Assembly: GCA_022794035.1 (NCBI GenBank) | Contig: JAAWDX010000001.1 | Coordinates: 124,001-188,000 of the forward strand | Direction: 5' to 3' | Length of the DNA stretch: 64,000 nt | Source: Lachnospiraceae bacterium | GTDB taxonomy: Bacteria; Bacillota; Clostridia; Lachnospirales; Bianqueaceae | In this document: positions 8,216 through 17,119 of the stretch, one piece after another | How the letters are laid out: every line of letters begins with the position of its first letter | Position numbering within the stretch: position 1 is the first letter of the stretch | Program-made: the position numbers and the translations under genes | Notes under the pieces: generated by a model | Seen by the model: the letters and a program-made list of their open reading frames with translations, nothing else | Databases searched by the model: none | Told to the model about the DNA's origin: nothing

Positions 8216-9058
8216 TTATATGTCTGCTTCCTCTTTCGCCAAGATAAACCGCTCTACTACTTCTGCCACCCCGCCCTCATTATTATTCTTTTCTGTAATA
8301 TAATCCGCTGCCGCTTTTACCTCGGGAGCTCCGTTCTGCATCACGGCTCCCACTCCTGCGTAGCGAAGCATAGGCAGATCGTTTTCCTGATCTCCCACAC
8401 AGATAACCTCACTCGAACCAATCCTTAGATAGTCCGCTAACTCCTTGACCGCTCTTCCTTTATCTACCTTCTGATCAAAAAACTCAAGCAAATAGGGTGC
8501 TGAAATCACGCTCTGCGTTTCCTTGGGGAGCTGCCCTTCTACCTTTTCCTTTAATATCCGTATCTTGTTAAGCGATTCATCGATGACACCCCTGCTAAAA
8601 AAGACAATTTTGACCGTCTTCTCCGCATAGTCCATCAAGTTTTCTACAATCTGTGGATGGCTTCCGGTTGCTTCCTGATAAAAATCTGTTGTTTCATTCC
8701 ACCGTTCCACACACACTCTATCACCTGTATATAACTGAATATTAATCTCTTCCAGCATAGAACGTCCCAGAGAGATCAGTGCTTTAGCTGCCTCCTCGTT
8801 CATCAGATTCTTTTTTAAAACCTTTCCTGTGGTCTCAAAAATTACACCGCCATTTAATGCGATTCCATACTGCCCTTCTTCCTTAAGCGCCAGCTGATTC
8901 AGCTCTCTCTGCATACCATCGGCTGATCTGCCTGAACATAGTACAATTTTTACCCCTTGTTCTTTTGCTTTTTGCAGGTTTTCTATGTTCGGCCTGCAAA
9001 TTTTCTTTTGATCATTTAACAGCGTTCCATCTAAATCAAGTCCTAATAACCGAAACAT
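8216..9058 (-). CDS. Cof-type HAD-IIB family phosphatase
   Basis: 280 residues. Haloacid-dehalogenase motif I is LDLDGTLL right after the start (two catalytic Asp), motif II includes CSGRS, and the late motif GDQENDLPMLRYA carries the magnesium-binding Asp pair. The arrangement fits the Cof/YidA group of sugar-phosphate or flavin-phosphate hydrolases; the substrate is not predictable. The open frame extends 33 codons further upstream inside parB, but homologues begin near MFRLLGLDLDG, so I place the start at 9058, one base after the parB stop. It is the last gene of a parA-parB-phosphatase operon. Confidence 0.85.
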   Translation of the reverse strand: MFRLLGLDLDGTLLNDQKKICRPNIENLQKAKEQGVKIVLCSGRSADGMQRELNQLALKEEGQYGIALNGGVIFETTGKVLKKNLMNEEAAKALISLGRSMLEEINIQLYTGDRVCVERWNETTDFYQEATGSHPQIVENLMDYAEKTVKIVFFSRGVIDESLNKIRILKEKVEGQLPKETQSVISAPYLLEFFDQKVDKGRAVKELADYLRIGSSEVICVGDQENDLPMLRYAGVGAVMQNGAPEVKAAADYITEKNNNEGGVAEVVERFILAKEEADI

Positions 9059-9059
9059 A

Positions 9060-9989
9060 TTATTGCTTAATCTGATTGAGCATATCCATAATGCGTTCCA
9101 AATCGTCCGCCGAATAATACTCAATCTCAATTTTCCCCTTTCTTTTTCCTTGTACAATGCTGACCTTCGTACCTAAAATATCCTGCATCTGCTGGCCAAT
9201 AGAGCTATAGATCAGCGCCTGTACTGCGTCCTGTGGCTCTTGTTTGTTCTCAGCCTGCTCTTTTTTCTTTTTGTTTAGTTCCAGGAGCTTCTCCAGCTGT
9301 CTAACGCTAAGCCCCTCTTCTATCACTTTTTGCGCTAATATGCGCTGCTCCTCTTTTTCTTTGCTTCCCAGCAGAACCTTGGCATGTCCTGCTGAAAGGG
9401 CACCTACCTCTACCCATCCCTGCACTGTCTCCTCCAAATTCAAAAGACGGAGTGCATTGGCGAGTGCCGAACGGCTCTTGCCGACCTTCTCAGCAACCTC
9501 TTCTTGTTTCAGATGATATTCTTCCATCAACCGCCTATAAGCCTTTGCTTCCTCAATCGGACTCAAATCTTCCCTTTGAATATTTTCAATCAGGGAAATT
9601 TCTAATACCTCCTCAGAGGTATATTCCTTAATAATGACGGGGATTTTTTCAATTCCTGCATTTTTGGCCGCCCGCCACCTGCGTTCTCCTGCTATAATCT
9701 GATAAAATCCATCTCTTTCCTGCACGATCAATGGCTGCAGCACGCCATACTGTTTTATCGATGAGGTAAGCTCTTCCAAACTTTCATCATCAAACTTTTG
9801 CCTTGGCTGTGCCCTGTCTGGTTCTACCTGATAAATATCAAGCCAGCAAACACCGTCTGTTTTTTTAGCACCTTGTCCATTTATCTCTGACGAGTTTTCT
9901 TCTGATATAGTAAGCGCTTCCTTCTCGCTGCTGCCCATCAAAGCGCTTAATCCTCTTCCTAAGCCCCGTTTTTTTGCCTTGTTTTCCAT
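9060..9989 (-). CDS. parB: Chromosome partitioning protein ParB/Spo0J
   Basis: 309 residues. Contains the N-terminal KRGLGRGLSALMG box that stimulates ParA ATPase, the CTP-binding GERRWRAAK motif (about residues 105-113), the NIQREDLSPIEEA segment, a helix-turn-helix (KVGKSRSALANALRLL) that reads parS, and a C-terminal dimerisation region. It would load on the two palindromes at 10882 and 10921 and spread as a CTP-dependent clamp to organise the origin. It lies 15 bases downstream of parA in the same operon. Confidence 0.95.
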   Translation of the reverse strand: MENKAKKRGLGRGLSALMGSSEKEALTISEENSSEINGQGAKKTDGVCWLDIYQVEPDRAQPRQKFDDESLEELTSSIKQYGVLQPLIVQERDGFYQIIAGERRWRAAKNAGIEKIPVIIKEYTSEEVLEISLIENIQREDLSPIEEAKAYRRLMEEYHLKQEEVAEKVGKSRSALANALRLLNLEETVQGWVEVGALSAGHAKVLLGSKEKEEQRILAQKVIEEGLSVRQLEKLLELNKKKKEQAENKQEPQDAVQALIYSSIGQQMQDILGTKVSIVQGKRKGKIEIEYYSADDLERIMDMLNQIKQ

Positions 9990-10004
9990 ATTGATCAGCT
10001 CCTT

Positions 10005-10772
10005 TTACTTCTGGTTTCTTTGAATCACTTCTTCTGCCAGCTCCAAATAGCTGACGGCACCTTTAGAAGTTCTCTCATAATATATTACCGGCATGCCATA
10101 GCTTGGCGCTTCTGCTAACCGAATATTGCGAGGAATCTTCGTTTCATATATTTTACTAGGCAAGAAATTCTTCACTTCTTCTACCACTTGAAGGCTCAAA
10201 TTGGTTCGATTGTCATACATGGTAAACACAAGTCCTTCTATTTCAATTTTAGGATTTAATCTTTGCTTTACTAAATTGATAGTGCTGATGAGCTGTGTTA
10301 ATCCTTCTAGTGCATAAAATTCACACTGAATCGGTACTAAAATTGAATCTGCCGCGCGAAATGCATTGATCGTCAGTATATTTAACGATGGCGGACAATC
10401 GATTAAAATAAAATCATAATTATTTTTAATCTTTGCCACTTTTTCATCCAGCAACCGTTCTCTCTGATCGATTCCGATCAGCTCTACCTCTGCCCCCGCC
10501 AAATCAATGCTCGCTGGAATTAGGTCAATCTTATATTGCGGAAGCTCTATGATGCTCTCCTGTGCTGTGCTGTCACCCAGCACCATCTCATAGCTTGTTG
10601 CAAACAGCGTTTCCTTATCAATTCCAAATCCGCTAGTTGTGTTTCCTTGAGGATCCATATCAATGATCAATACTTTTTTTCCTTTTTCTCCCAGACATGC
10701 CCCCAGATTTACCGTTGTCGTAGTCTTACCGACCCCGCCCTTCTGGTTTGCAATCGCAATCACTTTGCCCAT
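10005..10772 (-). CDS. parA: Chromosome partitioning ATPase ParA/Soj
   Basis: 255 residues. It begins MGKVIAIANQKGGVGKTTT, the deviant Walker A of ParA/MinD ATPases, with the ILIDCPP Walker B near residue 120. It binds DNA as an ATP dimer, segregates origins with ParB and in relatives modulates DnaA. An upstream in-frame ATG exists (10787), but GGAGG overlaps it and is ideally placed for the ATG at 10772, which I take as the start. A promoter and two parS-type palindromes lie directly upstream. Confidence 0.95.
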   Translation of the reverse strand: MGKVIAIANQKGGVGKTTTTVNLGACLGEKGKKVLIIDMDPQGNTTSGFGIDKETLFATSYEMVLGDSTAQESIIELPQYKIDLIPASIDLAGAEVELIGIDQRERLLDEKVAKIKNNYDFILIDCPPSLNILTINAFRAADSILVPIQCEFYALEGLTQLISTINLVKQRLNPKIEIEGLVFTMYDNRTNLSLQVVEEVKNFLPSKIYETKIPRNIRLAEAPSYGMPVIYYERTSKGAVSYLELAEEVIQRNQK

Positions 10773-10844
10773 CCATAAATCCTCCATTTTTTAGCACTCT
10801 AATCCTATCAAGGCTTAAATCGCCGAAACTGCTTTGCCGCCTTT

Positions 10845-10872
10845 ATTATATCATATCTCTATTTAAAAGCAA
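10845..10872 (-). promoter_or_regulatory. Promoter for parA-parB
   Basis: Minus strand TTGCTT, 16 bases, TATAAT. It ends ten bases from the nearer parS palindrome, so ParB binding could feed back on transcription. Confidence 0.6.
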
Positions 10873-10881
10873 AACTTTTCA

Positions 10882-10897
10882 TGTTCCACGTGGAACA
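10882..10897. other. parS site 1 (ParB-binding palindrome)
   Basis: TGTTCCACGTGGAACA, a perfect 16-bp palindrome of the parS type (it differs from the Bacillus consensus TGTTTCACGTGAAACA by one symmetric base pair). It lies next to the parA promoter and 39 bp from an identical copy. Confidence 0.88.
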
Positions 10898-10920
10898 TTT
10901 CTTAGATCTTTCTCTATATT

Positions 10921-10936
10921 TGTTCCACGTGGAACA
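10921..10936. other. parS site 2 (ParB-binding palindrome)
   Basis: Second exact copy of TGTTCCACGTGGAACA, between site 1 and the terminator of the lipid kinase gene. Confidence 0.88.
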
Positions 10937-10938
10937 AA

Positions 10939-10973
10939 ATAGGCTCTTGGCAATTGAAACGCCAAGAACCTAT
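10939..10973 (-). terminator. Terminator of the lipid kinase gene
   Basis: AATAGG(C)TCTTGGC pairs with GCCAAGA(A)CCTATT. The minus-strand 3' flank is TATTTTG. The stem begins in the stop codon of the kinase gene. Confidence 0.65.
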
Positions 10974-11851
10974 TTATTAATGAAGAAATTGAGTGCTCCC
11001 CGATACACTTTCACTTCTAATGGCAATGATGGTCCTTTTTCCCCGTCTACCTCTGTCTCTATTGTTTCTATGCAATCTTTTGCAGATATTTTGAAATAAT
11101 CTCCCTGCAAATGCAGCGCATTTTTATTATCGATCGGTTCCCGTTTGATAACCTTAAGAAAAATCCTCGCAATATCTGCAATCCCTGCATTTTTAATCGC
11201 TAGCAGATCATATTTTCCATCCGTTAGCCCGACAATATCTTTTCTTTCTCGCTGTATTTTGGCATTGATCAACATCAGAAACGCATATACGCCCTCATAG
11301 CTTGCCTGCTCTGTCTCAATATGCAGGTTCATTTTCCGTATCTTGGTCAGGGCCCCCAGCCCCTTTACATAATACGCTAATCGCCCAAATGTATTTTTCA
11401 TATCGCTGCTTACATTCGTAAGGCTGGTAAAGGTTCCCGCACTGCATAAATTAACAAAATATTGATCATTGACTCTCGCAACATCGACTGCCACAGCATC
11501 CATCACGGCAAGGGCCTTCAGGTTTTCTTCCAGATCTGCGCCAAAGCCCAATGATTTGGCAAAATCATTTTCCACTCCCGCTGGGATCACGCCAATTGGA
11601 ATTTTAGATCCAATCCGCATCATGGCATTGACTACTTCATTGATGCTTCCATTTCCTCCGGCAATAAAGATGGCCTGTGTAAGACTTAAATCGCACTCCT
11701 CAAGATATGCCGCCATATCGCCGGCCCTCCGGCTCCTAAACACCCGTATTTCGTATTCCTTTTCTGAAAAGACCTCTATAAACCGATCTAAGGAAAAGCG
11801 AAAATAGGTATCACCGGCTTTCGGATTATAAATTAAAATAATATCCCGCAC
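10970..11851 (-). CDS. Diacylglycerol/lipid kinase family protein
   Basis: 293 residues of the DAGK catalytic fold (YegS/DgkB-like), which phosphorylates diacylglycerol or a related lipid with ATP at the inner membrane face. Motifs: the N-terminal IYNPKAG, the nucleotide-binding GGNGSINEVVNAM (about residues 65-77; the usual GGDGT is GGNGS here), and PAGVENDFAKSLG (usual GTxNDFA). The two substitutions suggest altered nucleotide handling but are not disabling on their face. It is downstream of argS by about 40 bases on the same strand and ends at a hairpin next to parS. Confidence 0.82.
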   Translation of the reverse strand: MRDIILIYNPKAGDTYFRFSLDRFIEVFSEKEYEIRVFRSRRAGDMAAYLEECDLSLTQAIFIAGGNGSINEVVNAMMRIGSKIPIGVIPAGVENDFAKSLGFGADLEENLKALAVMDAVAVDVARVNDQYFVNLCSAGTFTSLTNVSSDMKNTFGRLAYYVKGLGALTKIRKMNLHIETEQASYEGVYAFLMLINAKIQRERKDIVGLTDGKYDLLAIKNAGIADIARIFLKVIKREPIDNKNALHLQGDYFKISAKDCIETIETEVDGEKGPSLPLEVKVYRGALNFFINK

Positions 11852-11892
11852 AGACCATCCTCACCTCTTTTCTATTTTAAATAGAATTTAAC

Positions 11893-13608
11893 TTACATCT
11901 TTTCCGGCGCCTTTACACCAATCAAGTATAAACCTTGCTTAATAATCTGCGCCACTACATACGTAAGCTTCAACCTTGCTTTTTTAACGGCTTCCTCTGC
12001 ATTCAAAATGCTGTTTTCATGATAAAATTTATTAAATGCCGTGGCCATCGCTACAGTATAGCGCGTTACCATATAGGGTTCCCATTTCTGGCAGGCTTCG
12101 GCCACACGCTTCGGAAAGCTCTCGATGAGCTTTAACAGCTCTTGTGAATATTCATCGGTAAGGCAGGACATATCAATTTCTTCCTGCTGTGCAGGCTCCC
12201 AGGCTGCTTTACGCAGGATGCTGGAAGCACGTGCAAAGGTGTACTGCACATACGGCCCGGTCTCTCCATCAAAATTCAGCACCTGATCCCAGCTGAAGGT
12301 TACATCCTTGATCCGATTGTTAAACAAGTCATGAAATACTACGGCGCCAACGCCGACCTGCTCGGCAACCTCGTCCATGTTTTCCAGATCGGGGTTCTTT
12401 TCCTGCATGATGACCTTTGTTTTCTGTACAGCCTCTTTCAAAAGATCCTCTAAAAAGATTACGTTGCCGCTTCGTGTTGCCAGCTTTCCGCCGCCTTCCA
12501 AACTAACCAGCCCATAGGGGATATGTACCAGATCCTGACTCCACGGATAGCCCATCTTTTCAACCACCTTGAACCACTGGGCAAAATGAAGGCTCTGCTC
12601 CATGCCGGTGATATAAAGGCATTTATCAAAATCATAGGTTGCCTTCCGATATAATGCAGCTGCAATATCCCGTGTTGTATACAGTGTGCTGCCATCTTTT
12701 TTAAGAATCAAACAGGGCGGCATGTTATCCTCGCTTAGATCCACAATCTGCGCGCCTTCACTTTCCTGCAGCAGCTGCTTCTCCTTCAGCCTTTGGATCA
12801 GCTCATCTGTTTTATTCCAATAATAGCTCTCTCCCAGATATGAATCGAACTGCACATCGAGCATGGCATATACCTTATCCACCTCTTTCAGACTGATATT
12901 TACAAAGAGCTTCCATAGCTTAAGCGCTTCTTCATCCCCCTGCTCCATGGAGGTAAACGTAGCGCGTGCCTCCTCTTCCAGCTCAGGATTACGCTCTGCC
13001 TCCTCATGAAAACGAACATACAGCTCTAAAAGGCCGCGTACACCCTTCGCTTCTACCTCATCTGGATTTCCCCACTTGCGGTAGGCCAGCACCATTTTGC
13101 CAAATTGAGTGCCCCAATCTCCCAGATGGTTGATGCTGACAGTCTTATAGCCTAAAAACTTTAAAATTCGGCTGATTGAATTTCCAATTACAGTCGTGCG
13201 CAAATGTCCGATATGAAAGGGCTTAGCCACGTTGATGGATGAATAATCCATCACCACCGTTTTCCCCTCTCCTATGGAAGAGGAACCATAGGCGCGACCT
13301 TCCTTTTCTGCGGCATCCACCTGCCCTAAAACAAACTGCGCGCGCCACGCCTTATCTAGAAACATATTAACATAGGGCCCTACAGCCTCTGCTTTTTCTA
13401 AAACCTCACTGTTTTGCAGCTGGGCGACTACCTCCTGTGCAATTAAGTTGGGCGCCTTATGCATGATCTTGGCCAAACGAAAGCATGGGAATGCATAATC
13501 TCCCATCGATTTTTCTTTCGGGATTTCAATGCCCTCGCTAATCTGCTCCTCCGTCAAGTCAGGCAGACAGGCCGCCAGCTCCTTTACTACATAATCCTTA
13601 CAATACAT
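11893..13608 (-). CDS. argS: Arginyl-tRNA synthetase
   Basis: 571-residue class Ia synthetase that charges tRNA-Arg. It has an N-terminal additional domain, the HIGH motif in PFHIGHLRTTVIG (residues 132-135), the region GKLATRSGNVIFLEDLL in the place of KMSKS, and a C-terminal anticodon-binding DALR domain ending in LTYVVAQIIKQGLYLIGV. It lies 24 bases downstream of the Noc-like gene, so it is probably in the mnmG-rsmG-noc transcript. No T-box leader fits in that gap. Three arginine tRNAs are in this window. Confidence 0.96.
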   Translation of the reverse strand: MYCKDYVVKELAACLPDLTEEQISEGIEIPKEKSMGDYAFPCFRLAKIMHKAPNLIAQEVVAQLQNSEVLEKAEAVGPYVNMFLDKAWRAQFVLGQVDAAEKEGRAYGSSSIGEGKTVVMDYSSINVAKPFHIGHLRTTVIGNSISRILKFLGYKTVSINHLGDWGTQFGKMVLAYRKWGNPDEVEAKGVRGLLELYVRFHEEAERNPELEEEARATFTSMEQGDEEALKLWKLFVNISLKEVDKVYAMLDVQFDSYLGESYYWNKTDELIQRLKEKQLLQESEGAQIVDLSEDNMPPCLILKKDGSTLYTTRDIAAALYRKATYDFDKCLYITGMEQSLHFAQWFKVVEKMGYPWSQDLVHIPYGLVSLEGGGKLATRSGNVIFLEDLLKEAVQKTKVIMQEKNPDLENMDEVAEQVGVGAVVFHDLFNNRIKDVTFSWDQVLNFDGETGPYVQYTFARASSILRKAAWEPAQQEEIDMSCLTDEYSQELLKLIESFPKRVAEACQKWEPYMVTRYTVAMATAFNKFYHENSILNAEEAVKKARLKLTYVVAQIIKQGLYLIGVKAPEKM

Positions 13609-13632
13609 ACCTTCAACCTCCGTTTTATCCTT

Positions 13633-14418
13633 TTATTGATAGGGCACGCGAATCACCATCTCGTAATAGCCCTCTGCTTTATTCTCCGTCACCTGCACCG
13701 GCACGCCGGATTCCTTCATATAAGAAGCAGCCTTATTCACCGTATTCGTAAACAGGCGGATATCACGAATAAACCGCCGAACTCTTGGTTTTTTCTGCTT
13801 TTGCTCCTCTATCTGCTGTAAAATCCTGTCGATATACGCCTCCGCCGCACGTACATTGAGTCCTGCCTTTGCCATATGCGCCGCCGCTTCTACCTGCAGC
13901 TTTTCCTCCGGAAGGCGAAGCAAGGCACGTGCATGCCGCTCTGTAAGCCCATATTCCGACAAAATACTTCTCACTTCTTTTCCCAAACGCAGAAGGCGCA
14001 GCTTATTCGCCACCGCCGGCTGTGTCTTACCCATCACACGTGCAATTTCCTCCTGCGTCATGTGATAGTCCTCCGCCAGCCTCTGATACCCCTTCGCCTC
14101 TTCCATATAGTTCAGATCCTGCCGCTGAATATTTTCAATCAGCGCCAGCACCGCACTCTCTTCATCATCCGCTTCCACAACGATGGCCGGGATCTCCTCC
14201 ATCCTGGCCATGCGCGTAGCACGCAGGCGCCTCTCCCCCGCGATCAGCTCATATTCTGCTCCCACCTGCCGCACAGTAATCGGCTGGAGCACTCCATGAT
14301 TTTTAATCGATTCCGCCAGTTCCCTCAGCGCCTCCGTCTCAAACACATGCCTCGGCTGATAAGGATTAGGCACAACTTTCTGTACATCAATGGATTGAAC
14401 AAGCAACTGATTTGTCAA
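13633..14418 (-). CDS. noc: ParB-family nucleoid occlusion-like protein (Noc) without N-terminal membrane helix
   Basis: 261 residues. ParB/Noc CTPase core with GERRLRATRM, NIQRQDLNYMEEA and the helix-turn-helix VMGKTQPAVANKLRLL. Its place next to rsmG is the classical noc locus. Noc blocks division over the chromosome and in Bacillus begins with an amphipathic membrane helix of about 10 residues before a linker. Here the protein starts directly at the CTPase domain (QSIDVQKVVPNPYQPR), and an in-frame stop five codons upstream of the TTG start rules out a longer form. The start follows GAGGGAG. Function as Noc is inferred from position; it could instead be a second ParB. Confidence 0.85.
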   Translation of the reverse strand: MTNQLLVQSIDVQKVVPNPYQPRHVFETEALRELAESIKNHGVLQPITVRQVGAEYELIAGERRLRATRMARMEEIPAIVVEADDEESAVLALIENIQRQDLNYMEEAKGYQRLAEDYHMTQEEIARVMGKTQPAVANKLRLLRLGKEVRSILSEYGLTERHARALLRLPEEKLQVEAAAHMAKAGLNVRAAEAYIDRILQQIEEQKQKKPRVRRFIRDIRLFTNTVNKAASYMKESGVPVQVTENKAEGYYEMVIRVPYQ

Positions 14419-14458
14419 AATTAAGCTCCCTCATTTCTCTTCCTTTTTGATTGGTAAA

Positions 14459-15178
14459 TTATACCAATTTCTCTTTCTTAATTTTACTTTGTTTTCGAGG
14501 ATATTTCAAGCTTAAATTACCAATTTTTTCAAAAACCGCCACAAAATGGTCAAGATCATCTCCGGGAAGTGTCGCTTTCAGTGTCTTTTTATACTGCAGC
14601 CGCAATTCCCGCATAGCTCTCTGCGACTCCGCCAGCTCAGCTTCAATGCCCGGCCCCTTATAGGCCAAAAATGCGCCGCCCCTTCTCACATATCCGCTGC
14701 AGTACTCCAGCAAAACCGGCAGCGGTGCCACCGCCCGAGCCATGGCCACATCAAAATGCTCCCGCAGAGACGCCTCATGCGCCGCTTCTTCCGCTCTGCC
14801 GTGCAGGCAACGCACCCCCGCAAGCCCCAGTTGCTCCGTCACCTCCTGCAAAAATCCCACTCGTTTCTGCAGTGAATCCAGCAGCGTCAGCTGAACATCC
14901 GGAAACGCAATTTTCAGCGGCAGCCCCGGAAAGCCGGCACCCGTCCCCACATCGATCAGCGCCGGCGCCTTATTTTGCTCCCAATAAAGCTCCTTCCATC
15001 CCGCCAAACTATCCAAAAAATGCTTGACCGCCACCTCCTCTTGCTGCGTAATGGCCGTCAGATTCATTTTTTCATTCCACATAACCAGCAGCTCATAGTA
15101 TCGCTCGAACTGTTCCAGCTGGCGCTGGGAAAGGCTCACGCCCATTGCTTTGGCGCCGTCTTCCAAAATTTGCCTCAT
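14459..15178 (-). CDS. rsmG: 16S rRNA (guanine-N7)-methyltransferase
   Basis: 239 residues. SAM-dependent methylation of G527 (E. coli numbering) in the 530 loop of 16S rRNA. Motif I is [18 protein letters not shown] (about residues 76-93) and the later [16 protein letters not shown] segment is typical of GidB/RsmG. The start overlaps the stop of mnmG by four bases (ATGA), so the two are coupled, as in most Firmicutes. The C-terminal tail is Lys-rich. Confidence 0.95.
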   Translation of the reverse strand: MRQILEDGAKAMGVSLSQRQLEQFERYYELLVMWNEKMNLTAITQQEEVAVKHFLDSLAGWKELYWEQNKAPALIDVGTGAGFPGLPLKIAFPDVQLTLLDSLQKRVGFLQEVTEQLGLAGVRCLHGRAEEAAHEASLREHFDVAMARAVAPLPVLLEYCSGYVRRGGAFLAYKGPGIEAELAESQRAMRELRLQYKKTLKATLPGDDLDHFVAVFEKIGNLSLKYPRKQSKIKKEKLV

Positions 15179-17019
15179 CGCCTCTCCTTTCCGTCCCGTC
15201 TTCGCTGCTCCAGATAAACCAAGAGCACGCTGATATCTGCCGGGGACACCCCGGAAATTCGCTCTGCCTGACCGATAGAAAGAGGCTTCACCGCATTTAG
15301 CTTCTGCTGTGCCTCTTTTCTGAGCCCCTGAATCGTTTCATAATCCAGTTCTGAAGGAAGCTTTTTCTGTTCTAACCGTTTAAATTTTTCTACCTGCTGC
15401 AGCTGCCGCTCGATGTATCCCGCATATTTAATCTGGATGGCCGCCTGTTCTCCGACTTCCTTTGGCAGCGCCGGTCTCTGCGGATCCAGCTCCTGAAGGC
15501 TCGCATATGTGTTTTCCGGCCGCTTCAAAAGCTCTCCCAAAAGGCCGTGCCCCCCTTTTGATTTTGTTGTCTGCAGGCGCTCAATTTCCCGGGAAATGGC
15601 TTCCTTTTTCGCCAGAAATTTCTCATAGCGTGCCTCCGAGATCAGTCCCACGCGGTAGCCCTCCGGCGTAAGCCTCAGATCTGCGTTATCCTGCCGCAGG
15701 AGCAAACGATACTCCGCGCGCGAGGTCATCATCCGGTACGGCTCATTCGTCCCCTTGGTCACCAGATCGTCGATCAGCACGCCGATATAGCTGTTGCTTC
15801 TGTCTACGCCAAGCGCTTCTTTTCCCAGCAGAGCCATCGACGCATTGATGCCTGCTACAAGCCCCTGCGCCGCTGCTTCTTCATAGCCGGAGCTGCCATT
15901 AAACTGGCCGGCACTGTAAAGGCCTTTTACCTGTTTGAGCTCCAGCGTGCTTTTAAGCGCTAAGGGGTCGACGCAGTCATATTCAATCGCATAGCCGGTG
16001 CGCATCACCTGTACATGCTCCATCCCCGGAATTGTACGCAGCATATCCCGCTGCACATCCTCCGGCAAGGAAGAAGACATGCCCTGCACATAATACTCGT
16101 TGGTGCCCTCTCCCTCCGGCTCTAAAAACAGCTGGTGCCGCTCCTTATCAGCAAAACGCACCACCTTATCCTCAATAGAAGGACAATACCGCGGCCCCAC
16201 TCCATGGATCACGCCGCCGTATAAGGGCGACCGATGCAAATTGGCACGGATGATCTCATGTGTCCGTTCATTTGTATAAGTTAAATAGCAGGGCCTTTGC
16301 TCCCGGGAAATGGCCTGTGGATCGCTTTCAAAGGAAAAAGGCACTAGCTCGCTATCCCCCTCCTGCACCTGCATGCGCTCAAAATCCAGTGTTTTTCCAT
16401 CCACACGCGCAGGTGTCCCTGTTTTAAAGCGCCGCATAGGAATTCCCAGTGCCTCCATGCACTGCGTAAGTCCGCCTCTGGCCGCCTGAAGCCCATTCGG
16501 ACCTGTGAGCGTTTCATATTCTCCGTGAATGCATCTGGCATTCAGATACGTTCCTGTGCATATGATCGCTGCGCGGCATGGATAATAGGCTCCTGTAGCT
16601 GTCTCCACACCCTTCACCTTTCCATCCTGCACATCAATCCGCACGACTTCATTTTGACGGATCTGAAGACCCTGCTGATTCTCCAGCACCTGCTTCATCC
16701 GTTCTTTATAGCGAAATTTATCCGCCTGAGCCCGCAGGGAATGCACCGCCGGCCCCTTGGCTGTATTTAACATTCTCGACTGAATATAGGTATGATCAAT
16801 ATTGCGCCCCATTTCGCCGCCCAGCGCATCAATTTCCCTCACTAAATGGCCCTTAGAGGTTCCTCCTATGCTGGGATTGCAGGGCATCATTGCTATCGAA
16901 TCAAGCGAAATAGCAAATAAGATCGTCCGCAGACCAAGCCGGGCAGCTGCCAGCGCTGCCTCGCAGCCCGCATGCCCGCCGCCGATTACCGCAATATCCA
17001 CTGCTTCTTCCTGATACAT
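15175..17019 (-). CDS. mnmG: tRNA uridine-5-carboxymethylaminomethyl modification enzyme, FAD subunit
   Basis: 614 residues. FAD-binding partner of MnmE that installs the cmnm5 group on wobble U34 of certain tRNAs. N-terminal FAD motif [20 protein letters not shown], then [26 protein letters not shown], both hallmark GidA sequences, and a C-terminal helical domain ([29 protein letters not shown]). An upstream ATG at 17031 overlaps the GGAGAG ribosome site; the ATG at 17019 has better spacing and a typical start, so I chose it. It heads an mnmG-rsmG-noc-argS run. Confidence 0.96.
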   Translation of the reverse strand: MYQEEAVDIAVIGGGHAGCEAALAAARLGLRTILFAISLDSIAMMPCNPSIGGTSKGHLVREIDALGGEMGRNIDHTYIQSRMLNTAKGPAVHSLRAQADKFRYKERMKQVLENQQGLQIRQNEVVRIDVQDGKVKGVETATGAYYPCRAAIICTGTYLNARCIHGEYETLTGPNGLQAARGGLTQCMEALGIPMRRFKTGTPARVDGKTLDFERMQVQEGDSELVPFSFESDPQAISREQRPCYLTYTNERTHEIIRANLHRSPLYGGVIHGVGPRYCPSIEDKVVRFADKERHQLFLEPEGEGTNEYYVQGMSSSLPEDVQRDMLRTIPGMEHVQVMRTGYAIEYDCVDPLALKSTLELKQVKGLYSAGQFNGSSGYEEAAAQGLVAGINASMALLGKEALGVDRSNSYIGVLIDDLVTKGTNEPYRMMTSRAEYRLLLRQDNADLRLTPEGYRVGLISEARYEKFLAKKEAISREIERLQTTKSKGGHGLLGELLKRPENTYASLQELDPQRPALPKEVGEQAAIQIKYAGYIERQLQQVEKFKRLEQKKLPSELDYETIQGLRKEAQQKLNAVKPLSIGQAERISGVSPADISVLLVYLEQRRRDGKERR

Positions 17020-17072
17020 ATATCTCTCCATTCGTATTTTGCCTAGCCCAATTCACTTGCTTTAGTAGTGAA

Positions 17073-17101
17073 ATTATACCAGCTAACCTCCGCAAAATCA
17101 A
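17073..17101 (-). promoter_or_regulatory. Promoter for mnmG operon
   Basis: Minus strand TTGATT, 17 bases, TATAAT, 54 bases upstream of the mnmG start. Confidence 0.7.
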
Positions 17102-17119
17102 CTGCCTGGCCTGATCCGA

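Noticed and set aside
13609..13632. T-box leader for argS
   Set aside because: The gap to the upstream gene is 24 bases, too short for a T-box.
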